This document shows, one piece after another, positions 8,110 through 17,100 of a DNA stretch of 56,961 bases. Where the stretch lies: positions 1 to 56,961 of the forward strand of contig CAZBBX010000013.1 of assembly GCA_964490325.1 (NCBI GenBank), read 5' to 3'. Source of the stretch: DAOPJM01 sp964490325 (GTDB taxonomy: Bacteria; Bacillota; Clostridia; Christensenellales; CAG-138). A program made the translations under genes and the position numbers. Position 1 is the first letter of the stretch. Every line of letters starts with the position of its first letter. The notes under the pieces are model-generated. The model saw only the letters and a list, made by a program, of their open reading frames with translations. It was not told the DNA's origin and did no database searches.

Positions 8110-9849
8110 TCAGTTCACCCCCCTTTGCTGGGATTGGTAGACCTCGCGGTAGATCTCGTTGGTCTTGAGCAGCTCCTCATGCGTGCCGACCGCATCGATG
8201 CGGCCTTCGTTGAGCACAACGATGCGATCCGCATCCATGACGGAATTGATGCGCTGCGCAATGATGAGCTTGGTGGTATCGGGGAAAAGCGTGCGGAACG
8301 CTTCCCGAATGGAAGCGTCCGTAGCCGTATCCACCGCGGAGGTGGAGTCGTCCAAGATGAGGATGCGCGGCTTTTTGAGCAGCGCTCTTGCGATGCACAG
8401 ACGCTGCTTCTGTCCGCCCGACACGTTGACGCCTCCCTGTCCAAGGTCGGTGTCGTAGCCGTCGGGAAAGCGCATGATAAAGTCGTGCGCACAGGCGGCC
8501 TTGCAGGCGGCGATCATCTCCTCGTCGCTTGCCTGCTCATCGCCCCAGCGCAGGTTGCTCTTGATGGTGCCGGAGAAGAGCACGTTCTTCTGCAGCACCA
8601 TGCCCACGTTGTCGCGCAGCACCTTGGCGGAATAGTCCTTGACGTCATGTCCGCCTACGCTCAGCGTCCCGTCCAGCACATCGTACAGGCGGGGAATGAG
8701 CTGCACCAGCGAGCTTTTGCCCGAGCCGCTGCCGCCCAAAATACCGATCACCTCGCCCGAACGGATGGAAAGATCCACGTCTGTGAGGGTCAGGTTGTTT
8801 GGATCGTTCGTGTAGGAAAAGTCCACATGATCAAAGCAAACGGAGCCGTCCTCCAAGCTGAGCGCGCTGTTAAGGTTCTCGTCGATGTCGGGCTGTTCGT
8901 CCAACACCTCCACCACGCGCTTGGCCGAGGCGCTGGACAGCACCATGTTGACAAACACCATGCTCAGCATGATGAGCGACATGAGGATGCTGGAGATGTA
9001 GCTGATGAAGCTGATCAAGGCGCCGGATTCGAGCGTCCCCGCAACGATGTCCCTGCAGCCGAACCAGACCACCGCCACAACGCAGGCATACATCGTCAGC
9101 TGCATGATCGGCTCGTTGAGGATGAGCAGCTTTTCTGCATTGAACTGGGCGTTGCGCACGCCTCTTGCGCTGTTTTCAAAGCGCTTGCTCTCGTAATCGC
9201 CGCGCACAAAGGACTTCACCACGCGGATGCCGATGAGGTTCTCCTGCGCGGAGGCATTCAGCTGGTCATATCGGCGCAGCATCTCCGAAAAGCGCGGGAA
9301 GACCTTGACGGCTATGAGCGCTATGGTGCCGCCAAGCACGGGGATGGCTGCCAAAAGGATGATCGACAGATTCCCCGAGATGCGCACCGCCATGATCGTA
9401 GCCATGATGAGCATGGTCGGGCTGCGCATCATCATGCGCAGGCTCATCATGTAAGCCTGCTGCAGATAGGTCACGTCCTGCGTCAGCCGCGTCACAAGGG
9501 ACGGCGTGGAGAAGCGGTCGGTATTGCGAAAGGAAAAGTTTTCGATCTTGCCGAACAGTCCCATGCGCAGGTTGCGGGCAAAGCCGTTTGCGGCTCTGGA
9601 GCCAAGGATCGCGCTGAGCGAACCCAGCACCAGCGCCCCGAGCGCCATGACCACCATCAAGGCTCCCATCTTGAAGACGTAGCCGAAGTCCTGCGTTTGT
9701 ATGCCCTTGTCGATCATGTTGCCCATGAGTATGGGGATCATGACCTCCAAGAGGACCTCGCCGATGATGCACAGGGGCGTTAGGATGGATGCGCGTGTGT
9801 ACTCCTTGACATAGCCAAGCAGCCGCTTGATACAGTAGCGTATCGTCAT
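8110..9849 (-). CDS. ABC exporter half-transporter (degenerate-site subunit)
   Basis: A 579-residue partner with six membrane helices and an ATPase domain: Walker A GGSGSGKSS, signature NVSGGQKQR, H-loop replaced by IAQRIN. The residue after Walker B is Asp (ILILDDSTSAVD) where a catalytic Glu is usual, and the H-loop His is Gln. This is the pattern of the non-catalytic site in heterodimeric exporters such as TM287/288 or BmrCD (established for those families). Its start overlaps the marR stop by four bases, so the three genes form one operon. Confidence 0.93.
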   Translation of the reverse strand: MTIRYCIKRLLGYVKEYTRASILTPLCIIGEVLLEVMIPILMGNMIDKGIQTQDFGYVFKMGALMVVMALGALVLGSLSAILGSRAANGFARNLRMGLFGKIENFSFRNTDRFSTPSLVTRLTQDVTYLQQAYMMSLRMMMRSPTMLIMATIMAVRISGNLSIILLAAIPVLGGTIALIAVKVFPRFSEMLRRYDQLNASAQENLIGIRVVKSFVRGDYESKRFENSARGVRNAQFNAEKLLILNEPIMQLTMYACVVAVVWFGCRDIVAGTLESGALISFISYISSILMSLIMLSMVFVNMVLSSASAKRVVEVLDEQPDIDENLNSALSLEDGSVCFDHVDFSYTNDPNNLTLTDVDLSIRSGEVIGILGGSGSGKSSLVQLIPRLYDVLDGTLSVGGHDVKDYSAKVLRDNVGMVLQKNVLFSGTIKSNLRWGDEQASDEEMIAACKAACAHDFIMRFPDGYDTDLGQGGVNVSGGQKQRLCIARALLKKPRILILDDSTSAVDTATDASIREAFRTLFPDTTKLIIAQRINSVMDADRIVVLNEGRIDAVGTHEELLKTNEIYREVYQSQQRGVN

Positions 9850-10310
9850 GTATTCTCCTCCGAAAAGGGCGAATGCGGCAGACGATAGTCGCCTTCCCCG
9901 CCCATGTGTTCTTTAATTTTGGCGATCAACGCCGTAAAGGTCGAAAGCTCCGTCTCGCTAAGACCTCCAAACATCAGCTCGTCGACCCGATCCCAGTTCT
10001 CCCGCGCCTTTTTTGCCGCCTCCATGCCAAGCTCGGTGGCGTACAGCTTGTTGCTGCGCCGATCACTTGGATCCACGCGGCGCTCGATGTAGCCCGCCTG
10101 TTCCAGTCTTTTGCAGGTCTGCGCCACGGAAGCGGGTGAGCAGATCAGCGCCTCGCAGATCACGCGCTGCGTGCAGCCCTCGTGCCTGATGACGGCCTCC
10201 AATGCAGGCAGCTGCCCAAACAGCGCACTCTCCCCCGAAAGCTTCCACATGGCGCAGCGGCGCATCGCCATCAGCGTACGCAGCTCCCACATGATCGAAT
10301 GATACTTCAT
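9846..10310 (-). CDS. MarR-family transcriptional regulator of the ABC exporter
   Basis: A 154-residue winged-helix regulator. The recognition region QRVICEALICSPASVAQTCKRLEQAGYIERR and the wing VDPSDRRSNKLYATELG are typical MarR. It heads the operon with both exporter genes and overlaps the first by four bases. A palindromic site just after the predicted transcription start suggests autorepression, relieved by a ligand that is probably an exporter substrate (inference from the usual MarR logic). Confidence 0.92.
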   Translation of the reverse strand: MKYHSIMWELRTLMAMRRCAMWKLSGESALFGQLPALEAVIRHEGCTQRVICEALICSPASVAQTCKRLEQAGYIERRVDPSDRRSNKLYATELGMEAAKKARENWDRVDELMFGGLSETELSTFTALIAKIKEHMGGEGDYRLPHSPFSEENT

Positions 10311-10332
10311 ATACCCTCATTTGAAACATTTA

Positions 10333-10351
10333 TTAACCGACTAATAGTTAA
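10333..10351. promoter_or_regulatory. Candidate MarR operator
   Basis: An inverted repeat TTAAC-N9-GTTAA lies between the predicted transcription start and the marR ATG, where a bound dimer would block elongation or initiation. Identification rests on symmetry and position only. Confidence 0.5.
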
Positions 10352-10365
10352 TCCGTTTACGAAAG

Positions 10366-10394
10366 AGTATAGAGCGCGTTTTTGTGTTTGTCAA
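10366..10394 (-). promoter_or_regulatory. Sigma-A promoter of marR-ABC operon
   Basis: On the minus strand TTGACA (10389-10394) and TATACT (10366-10371) are separated by exactly 17 bases, a near-consensus vegetative promoter about 55 bases upstream of the marR start. Confidence 0.8.
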
Positions 10395-10474
10395 GCGGTC
10401 GGCAAGGTTTATTTTTTCTTCTGAGTGGCAAAGCTATGTGGCAAGGGGGAAAGATCATTTGGGAGGTACCTTGC

Positions 10475-11242
10475 TTGTACAAAGTCGAGATCTGCGGCGT
10501 GGACACCGCCAAGCTGCCTACGCTGGACCCCAAGGAGATGCACGAGCTGCTCGTGCGCATCAAAAAAGGCGATGAAGACGCAAGACAGCGCTTCATCAAA
10601 GCCAATCTTCGGTTGGTATTGTCCGTTGTGCAGCGCTTCGTAGGCCGCGGCGAAAGCCCCGACGACCTGTTTCAGGTCGGCTGCATCGGCCTGCTCAAGG
10701 CGATCCAAAACTTCGATCTGAGCCATGAGGTACGCTTTTCGACCTACGCTGTCCCGATGATCATCGGGGAGATGCGGCGGCACCTACGGGATTACACCGC
10801 CGTGCGTGTGTCGCGCTCCCTGCGCGATACCGCCTACAAGGTGATGCAAACAAAGAACCGTCTTTCTTCGATACTGGATCATGAGCCGACCCTTGGCGAG
10901 ATCGCAGCCGAGCTGAAGCTGCCTGAGGAGGAGCTGGTCTTTGCCTTGGACGCCATCAGCGAACCCGTTTCGCTGTACGAGCCTGTGTTCCATGACGACG
11001 GGGACGCCGTCTCCATCATCGATCAGCTGCGGGATGAACGCGTCAGCGAGGGCAAATGGCTGGACGCGCTTGCGCTTCGAGAGGGCATCAAGGCACTAAA
11101 GCCCCGTGAGCAGCGCATCTTGGAGCTGCGCTACTACCGCTGCAAAACGCAGATGGAGGTCAGCCGCGAGATAGGCATCTCCCAGGCGCAGGTCTCCCGT
11201 CTGGAAAAGAACGCCCTTAAGCAGCTGAAGCGCTACGTTTGA
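10475..11242 (+). CDS. sigG: RNA polymerase sporulation sigma factor SigG
   Basis: A 255-residue sigma-70 family factor that directs late forespore transcription during endospore formation. The N-terminal KVEICGVDTAKLP and the region 2 segments (LRLVLSVVQRF, DDLFQVGCIGLLKAI, FSTYAVPMIIGEMRRHLRD) follow SigG of Bacillus closely, and the end QMEVSREIGISQAQVSRLEKNALKQ is region 4.2. A TTG start at 10475 is chosen because GGAGGT lies seven bases upstream and the product then begins exactly like SigG; a longer frame upstream is not conserved. Unlike many genomes, it is not preceded by spoIIGA-sigE; it stands alone, divergent from marR, and has its own terminator. Confidence 0.95.
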   Translation: MYKVEICGVDTAKLPTLDPKEMHELLVRIKKGDEDARQRFIKANLRLVLSVVQRFVGRGESPDDLFQVGCIGLLKAIQNFDLSHEVRFSTYAVPMIIGEMRRHLRDYTAVRVSRSLRDTAYKVMQTKNRLSSILDHEPTLGEIAAELKLPEEELVFALDAISEPVSLYEPVFHDDGDAVSIIDQLRDERVSEGKWLDALALREGIKALKPREQRILELRYYRCKTQMEVSREIGISQAQVSRLEKNALKQLKRYV

Positions 11243-11259
11243 GCGAGAAGCGCTGCAAG

Positions 11260-11297
11260 GATCCCCGCGTTTCGACTGAAGCGCGGGGATCGTTTTA
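11260..11297 (+). terminator. Terminator after sigG
   Basis: A 10-bp perfect stem (GATCCCCGCG and CGCGGGGATC, 12-base loop) is followed by GTTTTATATT. It separates sigG from the convergent MATE gene. Confidence 0.85.
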
Positions 11298-11312
11298 TAT
11301 TGTTGAACTTAC

Positions 11313-12701
11313 CTATTCGACGAGCTGCTTTTCCAACGCACGCGCCTGCTGCTTTTCGTAGTAGTGCGACCAGTCCCCCTTGAGCAGGAAGAACACAAAC
11401 GCGATGGAGCTTAGACACCAAGTCATGGGATACGCCCAGAAGATGGCCACGATGTCGGGGACGATGGTGGTGATGATGCTGATGTAGGTGATGCGGATGG
11501 CGCACCAGCAGACCATCATCACCAGCATGGGGATGATGGAGCGCCCCGCACCGCGCAGTACGCCCGATGCGGCGTGTGAGAACGCCAGCAGGAAGTAGAA
11601 CAGCGAGTCCGTATGCGCCTGCAGCGCACCAAACGCCACGACCTCCTCCGAGCCGTTGAACGCCGCGATGAGGTAGGGCGCAAACAGATAGATCAGAACG
11701 CCCATCAGCTCCGCAAGGATCACCGAGCTGAAGATGCCGAAGCGCGCCCCCCGCTTTGCGCGGTCGACCTGCTTTGCCCCAAGGTTTTGCCCCACAAAGG
11801 TGGTCAAAGCAAGCGCAAAGCTGGTGATGGGCAAGAAAGCGAAGCCTTGGATCTTGGCGTAGGCGCCGCAGCCTGCCATGGCGTCCGCACCATAGCTGTT
11901 GATGTTCGCCTGCACGATGATGTTGGCGATGCTGATGACGGAGTTCTGTATGCCCGAAGGGATACCCATGTTCAGCACCTGCCCGAGCATCCCCTTGTGA
12001 AAGCGGATCTTTTTAAGCTGCACGCGGTACGGCCCTTCCATGTGTGTCAAGCGCCACCAGGCCAAGCAAACGCTCACCGTCTGCGCAAGGATCGTGGCGA
12101 AGGCAGCGCCTGCAATGCCCCAATGGAAGACAGCCACAAACAGCAGATCCAGTAAGACGTTCAGCATACTGGACAGGATGAGGTAGTACAGCGGATGCTT
12201 GCTGTCGCCCAGCGCTTGGAAGATGCCGCTTGCCGTGTTGTACAGCACCAGCGACATTGCGCCGCCAAAGTAGATGCGGAAATACAGGATGGAATTGGGC
12301 AGCACGTCTGCAGGCGTATTGATGAGCCGCAGGAGGGTCGGCGTGAGCAGCACCCCCACAACGGTCAAAAAAGCTCCCGCCGACAGGCCAAAGGCGGCGG
12401 TGGTATGGATGGCGTCGCTGACCTTTTCGTGTTCCTGCGCACCGAAGTATCGGGCGATGACAACTCCCGCGCCGATGAACACGCCGGAGAACAGCCCCAC
12501 CAGAAGGAAGATGAGCGTGCCGCTGGAGGTGACCGCCGCAAGCGCGTTCTTGCCCACAAAGTTGCCCACGATGAGGGCGTCCACGATGTTGTAGAGCTGC
12601 TGAAACAGGTTGCCCCAAAAGATGGGCAGCGCAAAGCGGACGATCGCTTTTGGGATCGACCCCTCCGTCATCAGTACCGCACCCGTTGCCTTGCTTTTCA
12701 T
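11313..12701 (-). CDS. MATE family efflux transporter
   Basis: A 462-residue cytoplasmic membrane antiporter of the MATE family with about twelve helices in two homologous halves. The N-terminus GSIPKAIVRFALPIFWGNLFQQLYN and the GNFVGKNALAAVTSSGT segment are family hallmarks. The ATG at 12701 overlaps the cysK stop by four bases and is preceded by AGGAGAAGG; the longer frame upstream lies inside cysK and is not family-like. Last gene of the tkt-cysK-MATE operon. Substrate (cation-coupled drug or metabolite export) cannot be told. Confidence 0.92.
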   Translation of the reverse strand: MKSKATGAVLMTEGSIPKAIVRFALPIFWGNLFQQLYNIVDALIVGNFVGKNALAAVTSSGTLIFLLVGLFSGVFIGAGVVIARYFGAQEHEKVSDAIHTTAAFGLSAGAFLTVVGVLLTPTLLRLINTPADVLPNSILYFRIYFGGAMSLVLYNTASGIFQALGDSKHPLYYLILSSMLNVLLDLLFVAVFHWGIAGAAFATILAQTVSVCLAWWRLTHMEGPYRVQLKKIRFHKGMLGQVLNMGIPSGIQNSVISIANIIVQANINSYGADAMAGCGAYAKIQGFAFLPITSFALALTTFVGQNLGAKQVDRAKRGARFGIFSSVILAELMGVLIYLFAPYLIAAFNGSEEVVAFGALQAHTDSLFYFLLAFSHAASGVLRGAGRSIIPMLVMMVCWCAIRITYISIITTIVPDIVAIFWAYPMTWCLSSIAFVFFLLKGDWSHYYEKQQARALEKQLVE

Positions 12702-13624
12702 GCCTTCTCCTGTAGAACGGACAGGTAGCGCTCCCCCGTGTCGGGCAGCAGCGCCACCAAGCGTTTGCCGTAAAATCGTTCGCGTTTGGCCAATTCGACA
12801 AGCGCGCACAGCGCCGCGCCCGAGGAGATGCCGCACAGCAGTCCCTCCGTCTTTGCCAAATATCTTAGCAGGGAGAACGCGTCCTCCGTCTTGACGGGCA
12901 GGACCTCGTCCACGACCGTTCGATCTAAATTCTTGGGAATGAAGTTCGCGCCTATCCCCTGAATGCCGTGACTGCCCGCATGACCTTTGGTGAGCAGCGG
13001 ACTTTCGGCAGGCTCCGCGCCCAGCACATAGCAGTTTGAATTTGCCTCCTTGAGGCGGCGACCCGTGCCGCTGATGGTGCCTCCCGTGCCGATGGTGGCG
13101 ACAAACGCGTCCGGCGCTCCGTTCAGATCGTCAAGCAGCTCCTGCCCCGTAGTCTCATAGTGGGCGGCGGGGTTGTTGGGATTTTCAAACTGCCGCGCCA
13201 AGAAGGCGTTTGGCAGGGAGGCTGCCAGCTCCTCCGCCCGCTTGACCGCGCCGTTCATGCCCTCGCTTGCAGGCGTCAGCACCAGCTCCGCCCCGTACAG
13301 GCTGAGCAGCGCTCGCCGCTCCAAGCTCATGCTTTCGGGCATGGTCAGTAGGACGCGATAGCCTAAGACTGCGCCGACTAACGCCAGCCCCACACCCGTG
13401 TTGCCGCTGGTGGCCTCGATGATCGTGCCGCCCTCTCCGATCAGCCCGTCGCGTTCCGCCGCACGAATGAGGGAAAGCGCGACCCGATCCTTGGCGCTGC
13501 CGCCGATGTTCGCCCGCTCTAACTTTCCGTACAGCTCCGCGTTAAGGGAAAGACCCCGCTCGATGCGGCTGAGTCGCACGAGCGGGGTGTTGCCGATCAG
13601 CTCCAATGCGCCGCTGACGATCAC
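12698..13624 (-). CDS. cysK: Cysteine synthase (O-acetylserine sulfhydrylase)
   Basis: A 308-residue PLP enzyme that makes L-cysteine from O-acetylserine and sulfide. The PLP lysine is K45 in GGSAKDR, the substrate loop TSGNTG is at residues 72-77, and the phosphate-binding GTGGTISGTG is in the middle. The length and motifs fit CysK better than CBS-type enzymes because no C-terminal regulatory domain is present. It overlaps the tkt stop by four bases and the MATE start by four. No T-box or cysteine regulatory leader is seen because it is internal to the operon. Confidence 0.95.
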   Translation of the reverse strand: MIVSGALELIGNTPLVRLSRIERGLSLNAELYGKLERANIGGSAKDRVALSLIRAAERDGLIGEGGTIIEATSGNTGVGLALVGAVLGYRVLLTMPESMSLERRALLSLYGAELVLTPASEGMNGAVKRAEELAASLPNAFLARQFENPNNPAAHYETTGQELLDDLNGAPDAFVATIGTGGTISGTGRRLKEANSNCYVLGAEPAESPLLTKGHAGSHGIQGIGANFIPKNLDRTVVDEVLPVKTEDAFSLLRYLAKTEGLLCGISSGAALCALVELAKRERFYGKRLVALLPDTGERYLSVLQEKA

Positions 13625-15591
13625 TTCTTAATGACCTCCAACGCGGTCTTGGCGATGTGTTCCCCCGTAAAGCCGTATTCACGGAACAAAACGTCGTTGG
13701 GTGCGGATGCGCCCCAGCCGTTGATGCCCACAATGGCGCCGTCCAGACCCGTGTAGCGCTCCCAGCCGAAGGGCGAAGCCGCCTCGACCGCAACGCGGGC
13801 ACGGATGGAGGAGGGCAGGACGCTCTGCTTGTACGCCTCGTCCTGCGCATCGAACAGCTCGAAGCAGGGCACGGAGACGATGCGCGCCGTGTAGCCCTGT
13901 ACGCTCAAGATGTCCGCCGCGTCAAACAGCTTTTCGACCTCGGAGCCGGACGCCATGAGGATGACGTCGGGCGTGCCCTTCGGCTCTCTGAGGATGTACG
14001 CGCCCTTTAGGGCGTCCATGCCGCTGTTTTCGTACAGGGGCAGGCTCTGCCGCGACAGTGCCAGCACGGTGGGTCCCTTATGCTGCAGGGCTGCAAGATA
14101 GCCCGCCGCGACCTCCTTGGCGTCCGCAGGACGAATGACCCAGGTGTTGGGCGTGGCGCGCAGGGACGCAAGCTGCTCGATGGGCTGATGGGTGGGGCCG
14201 TCCTCGCCCACGCCGATGCTGTCGTGCGTGAGCACATAGGTCACAGGCAGCTTCATCAGCGCGGAGAGACGCAGCGCGGGCTTTAGGTAGTCCGTGAACA
14301 CAAAGAAGGTGGCGCAGAACGTCCGCACGCCGCCGTAGAGGGTGGCGCCGTTGCAGAATGCCGCCATCGCAAACTCGCGAATGCCAAAGTGCAGGTTCTT
14401 GCCCGCGTAGTTCTCGGCGGAAAAATCTCCCTTTCCTTTTAGATAGGTCAGGTTGGAGGGCGCCAGATCGGCGCTGCCGCCAAACAAATTGTCGATGCGC
14501 TCCGCAAGGCGGTTCAACACCACGCCGCTCGATTGACGGGAGGCCAGCCGACCCTCGAACTGCCAGTACGCGGGGTCGTTTGCAAGGTCGGGCAGCTGAT
14601 CGGAATGATCCAGCTTCCATTGTTCCGCCAGCTCGGGATAGGCGGCGGCATAGCGAGCGAACAGCTCGTTCCACGCCTCCTCCGCCTTGGGCAGATCGTG
14701 GGTGAGCGCGTCAAAATGCGCATAGACCTCTGCGGGAATGGCAAAGGCTTCCTCGTTGGGCCAGCCGTAGTTTTGCTTCATGATGCGGATGTTCTCCGCA
14801 CCCAGCGGGGAGCCGTGCACCTTGGCGCTGCCTGCCATGGGCGTGCCGCGGCCGATGATGGTGTGGTAGATGATGAGGGACGGCTTGGTGGTCTCTGCCT
14901 TGGCGTTCTCCAGCGCCTTGGCGATCGCCGCCGTGTCCTCGCCGTCTTCGACCACCTGCACCTGCCAGCCGTAGGCCTCGAAGCGCGCCTTGACATCCTC
15001 GCGGAAGGTGATGTTCGTGTCGCCCTCGATGGTGATGCGGTTGCAGTCGTACAGGGCGATGAGCTTGTTTAGCTGCATCGTTCCCGCCATGGAGGCGGCC
15101 TCCGCCGCAACGCCCTCCATCATGCAGCCGTCGCCCATGACGGTGTAGGTGTAGTTGTCCACGATGGGATAGCCCTCGCGGTTGTAGATGGCCGCTTCAT
15201 GCGCCTCGGCTGCCGCCATGCCCACCGCCATGGCAAAGCCCTGCCCCAGCGGTCCTGTGGTGGCTTCTACGCCGACGGTGTGGCCAAACTCGGGATGCCC
15301 CGGCGTCCTGCTGCCCCATTGACGGAAGGACTTGATGTCGTCCATCGTAAGGCCGTAGCCGAAGAAGTGCAGCAGCGAGTACTCCAGCATGGAGGCGTGT
15401 CCCGCAGACAGCACAAAGCGATCGCGTGCAGGCCATGCAGGATCCTTGGGGTTGTGCTTCATTTGCTTCCAGACGGTATATACGGCGGGTGCGCTGCCGA
15501 TGACCAGCCCGGGATGGCCGCTGTTCGCCTTTTGGATCGCTTCCGCCGACAGTACGCGGATGGCCGTGATCGCCAATTGTTCGCCGTTCAT
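13621..15591 (-). CDS. tkt: Transketolase
   Basis: A 656-residue thiamin diphosphate enzyme of the pentose phosphate pathway transferring two-carbon ketol units. N-terminal SANSGHPGLVIGSAP-type and RFVLSAGHASMLEYSLLH segments, the ThDP motif GDGCMMEGVAAEA, and the central domain DSIGVGEDGPTHQPIEQ are all present, so this is a full-length single-chain enzyme. It is the first gene of the operon with an AAGGAG ribosome site and is coupled to cysK by a four-base overlap; the metabolic link to cysteine synthesis and export is unusual. Confidence 0.97.
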   Translation of the reverse strand: MNGEQLAITAIRVLSAEAIQKANSGHPGLVIGSAPAVYTVWKQMKHNPKDPAWPARDRFVLSAGHASMLEYSLLHFFGYGLTMDDIKSFRQWGSRTPGHPEFGHTVGVEATTGPLGQGFAMAVGMAAAEAHEAAIYNREGYPIVDNYTYTVMGDGCMMEGVAAEAASMAGTMQLNKLIALYDCNRITIEGDTNITFREDVKARFEAYGWQVQVVEDGEDTAAIAKALENAKAETTKPSLIIYHTIIGRGTPMAGSAKVHGSPLGAENIRIMKQNYGWPNEEAFAIPAEVYAHFDALTHDLPKAEEAWNELFARYAAAYPELAEQWKLDHSDQLPDLANDPAYWQFEGRLASRQSSGVVLNRLAERIDNLFGGSADLAPSNLTYLKGKGDFSAENYAGKNLHFGIREFAMAAFCNGATLYGGVRTFCATFFVFTDYLKPALRLSALMKLPVTYVLTHDSIGVGEDGPTHQPIEQLASLRATPNTWVIRPADAKEVAAGYLAALQHKGPTVLALSRQSLPLYENSGMDALKGAYILREPKGTPDVILMASGSEVEKLFDAADILSVQGYTARIVSVPCFELFDAQDEAYKQSVLPSSIRARVAVEAASPFGWERYTGLDGAIVGINGWGASAPNDVLFREYGFTGEHIAKTALEVIKK

Positions 15592-15622
15592 TCTGTGTTC
15601 TCCTTATATTGCCTTTTTTTTG

Positions 15623-15651
15623 ATTATAGCATTCCGCCGCCCATGATGCAA
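15623..15651 (-). promoter_or_regulatory. Promoter of tkt-cysK-MATE operon
   Basis: Minus-strand TTGCAT (15646-15651) and TATAAT (15623-15628, preceded by TG to give an extended -10) are separated by 17 bases, 32 bases upstream of the tkt ATG. Confidence 0.75.
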
Positions 15652-15691
15652 GCGCCGCATCTGTCTTCGGGGAAAAAGCCCTTGCCCCCGC

Positions 15692-16468
15692 TCACTCCAA
15701 AATTTCAAACAGGGTTATGGCTGTCGCAAGCACGATCAATACGATACCCGTGACGCGGTTGAGCGTCTTGGACTCGGCTCGATTGGCGATGAGCGCCGCG
15801 ATCCTTGCCCAAAGGAGCGTAAAGACGATGCACAGCACCAAGGTGAGCGTGTCGGGCATGCCGCCGATGGTAAAGTGCGACGCCGCTCCCGTCAATGCCG
15901 TAAAGGACATGATAAACACGCTGGTACCAACGGCCGTCTTCAGCTCGTAGCCCAGTACGCTCGTTAGAAGCAAGAGCATCATCATGCCGCCTCCCGCGCC
16001 GAAAAAGCCGCAGATGAAGCCTACCACCGTCCCGCAGATTACGGATTCGATGATGCGCTTTTTCTTGGGGATGCTCTGCATATTCTCCCTTGTGGTCAGC
16101 ACGGGACGAACGATGAAACGGACGCCCAGCACAAAGAGCATGACGTTAATCATACTGCCCATCGCGTGGGATGGCAGCAGGCTGGAAACATAGCTGCCGA
16201 TCACCGTGAACAACAGCACAAAGAGCATCATGACAAGTCCGTTTTTGATGTCTAAATTCTTGTTGCGGCCGTAGGTATACGCCGAAACGGCGCTTGCCAG
16301 TACGTCGGAGGCAAGCCCGACGCCCACGGCAAGATAGGCGTCCATGCCCAAAAAGGTGGTGAGCATGGGGCCGATGATCGCCGCCGCGCTCATGCCAGCA
16401 AAGCCTGTGCCGATGCCTGCGCCCATGCCCGCAAAGAAGGTCACAAGGATCGTGATAAAGATCTTCAT
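15692..16468 (-). CDS. TauE/SafE family sulfite/sulfonate exporter-like membrane protein
   Basis: A 258-residue membrane protein with about eight helices in two repeats. GAGIGTGFAGMSAAAIIGPML near the N-terminus and GFFGAGGGMMMLLLLTSVLGY in the second half are the paired glycine-rich motifs of the TauE/SafE (DUF81) family, which exports sulfite, sulfoacetate or related anions. It follows a MarR regulator by 17 bases and is probably repressed by it. The substrate is an inference from family only. Confidence 0.88.
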   Translation of the reverse strand: MKIFITILVTFFAGMGAGIGTGFAGMSAAAIIGPMLTTFLGMDAYLAVGVGLASDVLASAVSAYTYGRNKNLDIKNGLVMMLFVLLFTVIGSYVSSLLPSHAMGSMINVMLFVLGVRFIVRPVLTTRENMQSIPKKKRIIESVICGTVVGFICGFFGAGGGMMMLLLLTSVLGYELKTAVGTSVFIMSFTALTGAASHFTIGGMPDTLTLVLCIVFTLLWARIAALIANRAESKTLNRVTGIVLIVLATAITLFEILE

Positions 16469-16485
16469 AGTGTTCCCGTTGTCCG

Positions 16486-16935
16486 TCAGCCGCGCTTGCG
16501 GCCGCAGTTCTCCAGTCTGTCTAAATTGTCGCTGAGCTTCCTTGTCGCCGTGTCCAGCGCCGCAAGCTCCTCCTTGGTGACGTCCTGCCGCAATGCGTCC
16601 CAGAACGCCTGCTGCATCCGCCTTCCCTCCTCGATGAGGGGGGCTGCCTTCTCCGTGGGCGTCAGCCGCTTAAAGCGCTTATCCCTTTCATCCGCGCTGC
16701 GCGTCAAAAGGCGCTGCCTAAGCAGGCTCTCGATGGCAACGGAGGCCAAGCCGCTCTTGATGCCGCGCACCGTATAGGCGTCCTTGGCGCTGGTATACTG
16801 CGGATTGTTCGCAAAGAACAGCAATACGTCAAAGCAGGTGCCGTTGACGCCGTACTTTTTGCAAAGGGGCTTGGTCAGGTCGGCGTATGCATTGTGCAGC
16901 CTGCGTCCCAAAGCTATCATATCCAAAGCAGCCAT
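16486..16935 (-). CDS. MarR-family transcriptional regulator
   Basis: A 149-residue winged-helix protein: recognition segment SAKDAYTVRGIKSGLASVAIESLLRQRLL, wing RSADERDKRFKRLTPTEKA, dimerisation helices at both ends. Different from the MarR at 9846-10310. It heads a two-gene operon with the TauE-like exporter, so it likely senses a sulfur compound or another anion (inference). Confidence 0.9.
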   Translation of the reverse strand: MAALDMIALGRRLHNAYADLTKPLCKKYGVNGTCFDVLLFFANNPQYTSAKDAYTVRGIKSGLASVAIESLLRQRLLTRSADERDKRFKRLTPTEKAAPLIEEGRRMQQAFWDALRQDVTKEELAALDTATRKLSDNLDRLENCGRKRG

Positions 16936-16977
16936 GCTGCAGATCCCTCCCGATAGTCTAATTTTGAAGCAAAGAAC

Positions 16978-17005
16978 AGTATAGCTTTTTTTTCGTCCTT
17001 GTCAA
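16978..17005 (-). promoter_or_regulatory. Promoter of marR-tauE operon
   Basis: Minus-strand TTGACA (17000-17005) and TATACT (16978-16983) with a 16-base spacer, 43 bases upstream of the marR ATG. Confidence 0.75.
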
Positions 17006-17100
17006 GTATTTGTGCGGGAAAAAGCTGCGGCAGCGTGCAGGCAAAAACAGGAAAAGCTGCGCCTGCGGCGAGGCTGTCCGCGCCCCTGCCTGCCGTTTGC

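Noticed and set aside
10382..10474. N-terminal extension of SigG from 10382
   Set aside because: Not conserved in SigG, overlaps the marR promoter, and the TTG at 10475 has a perfect ribosome site.
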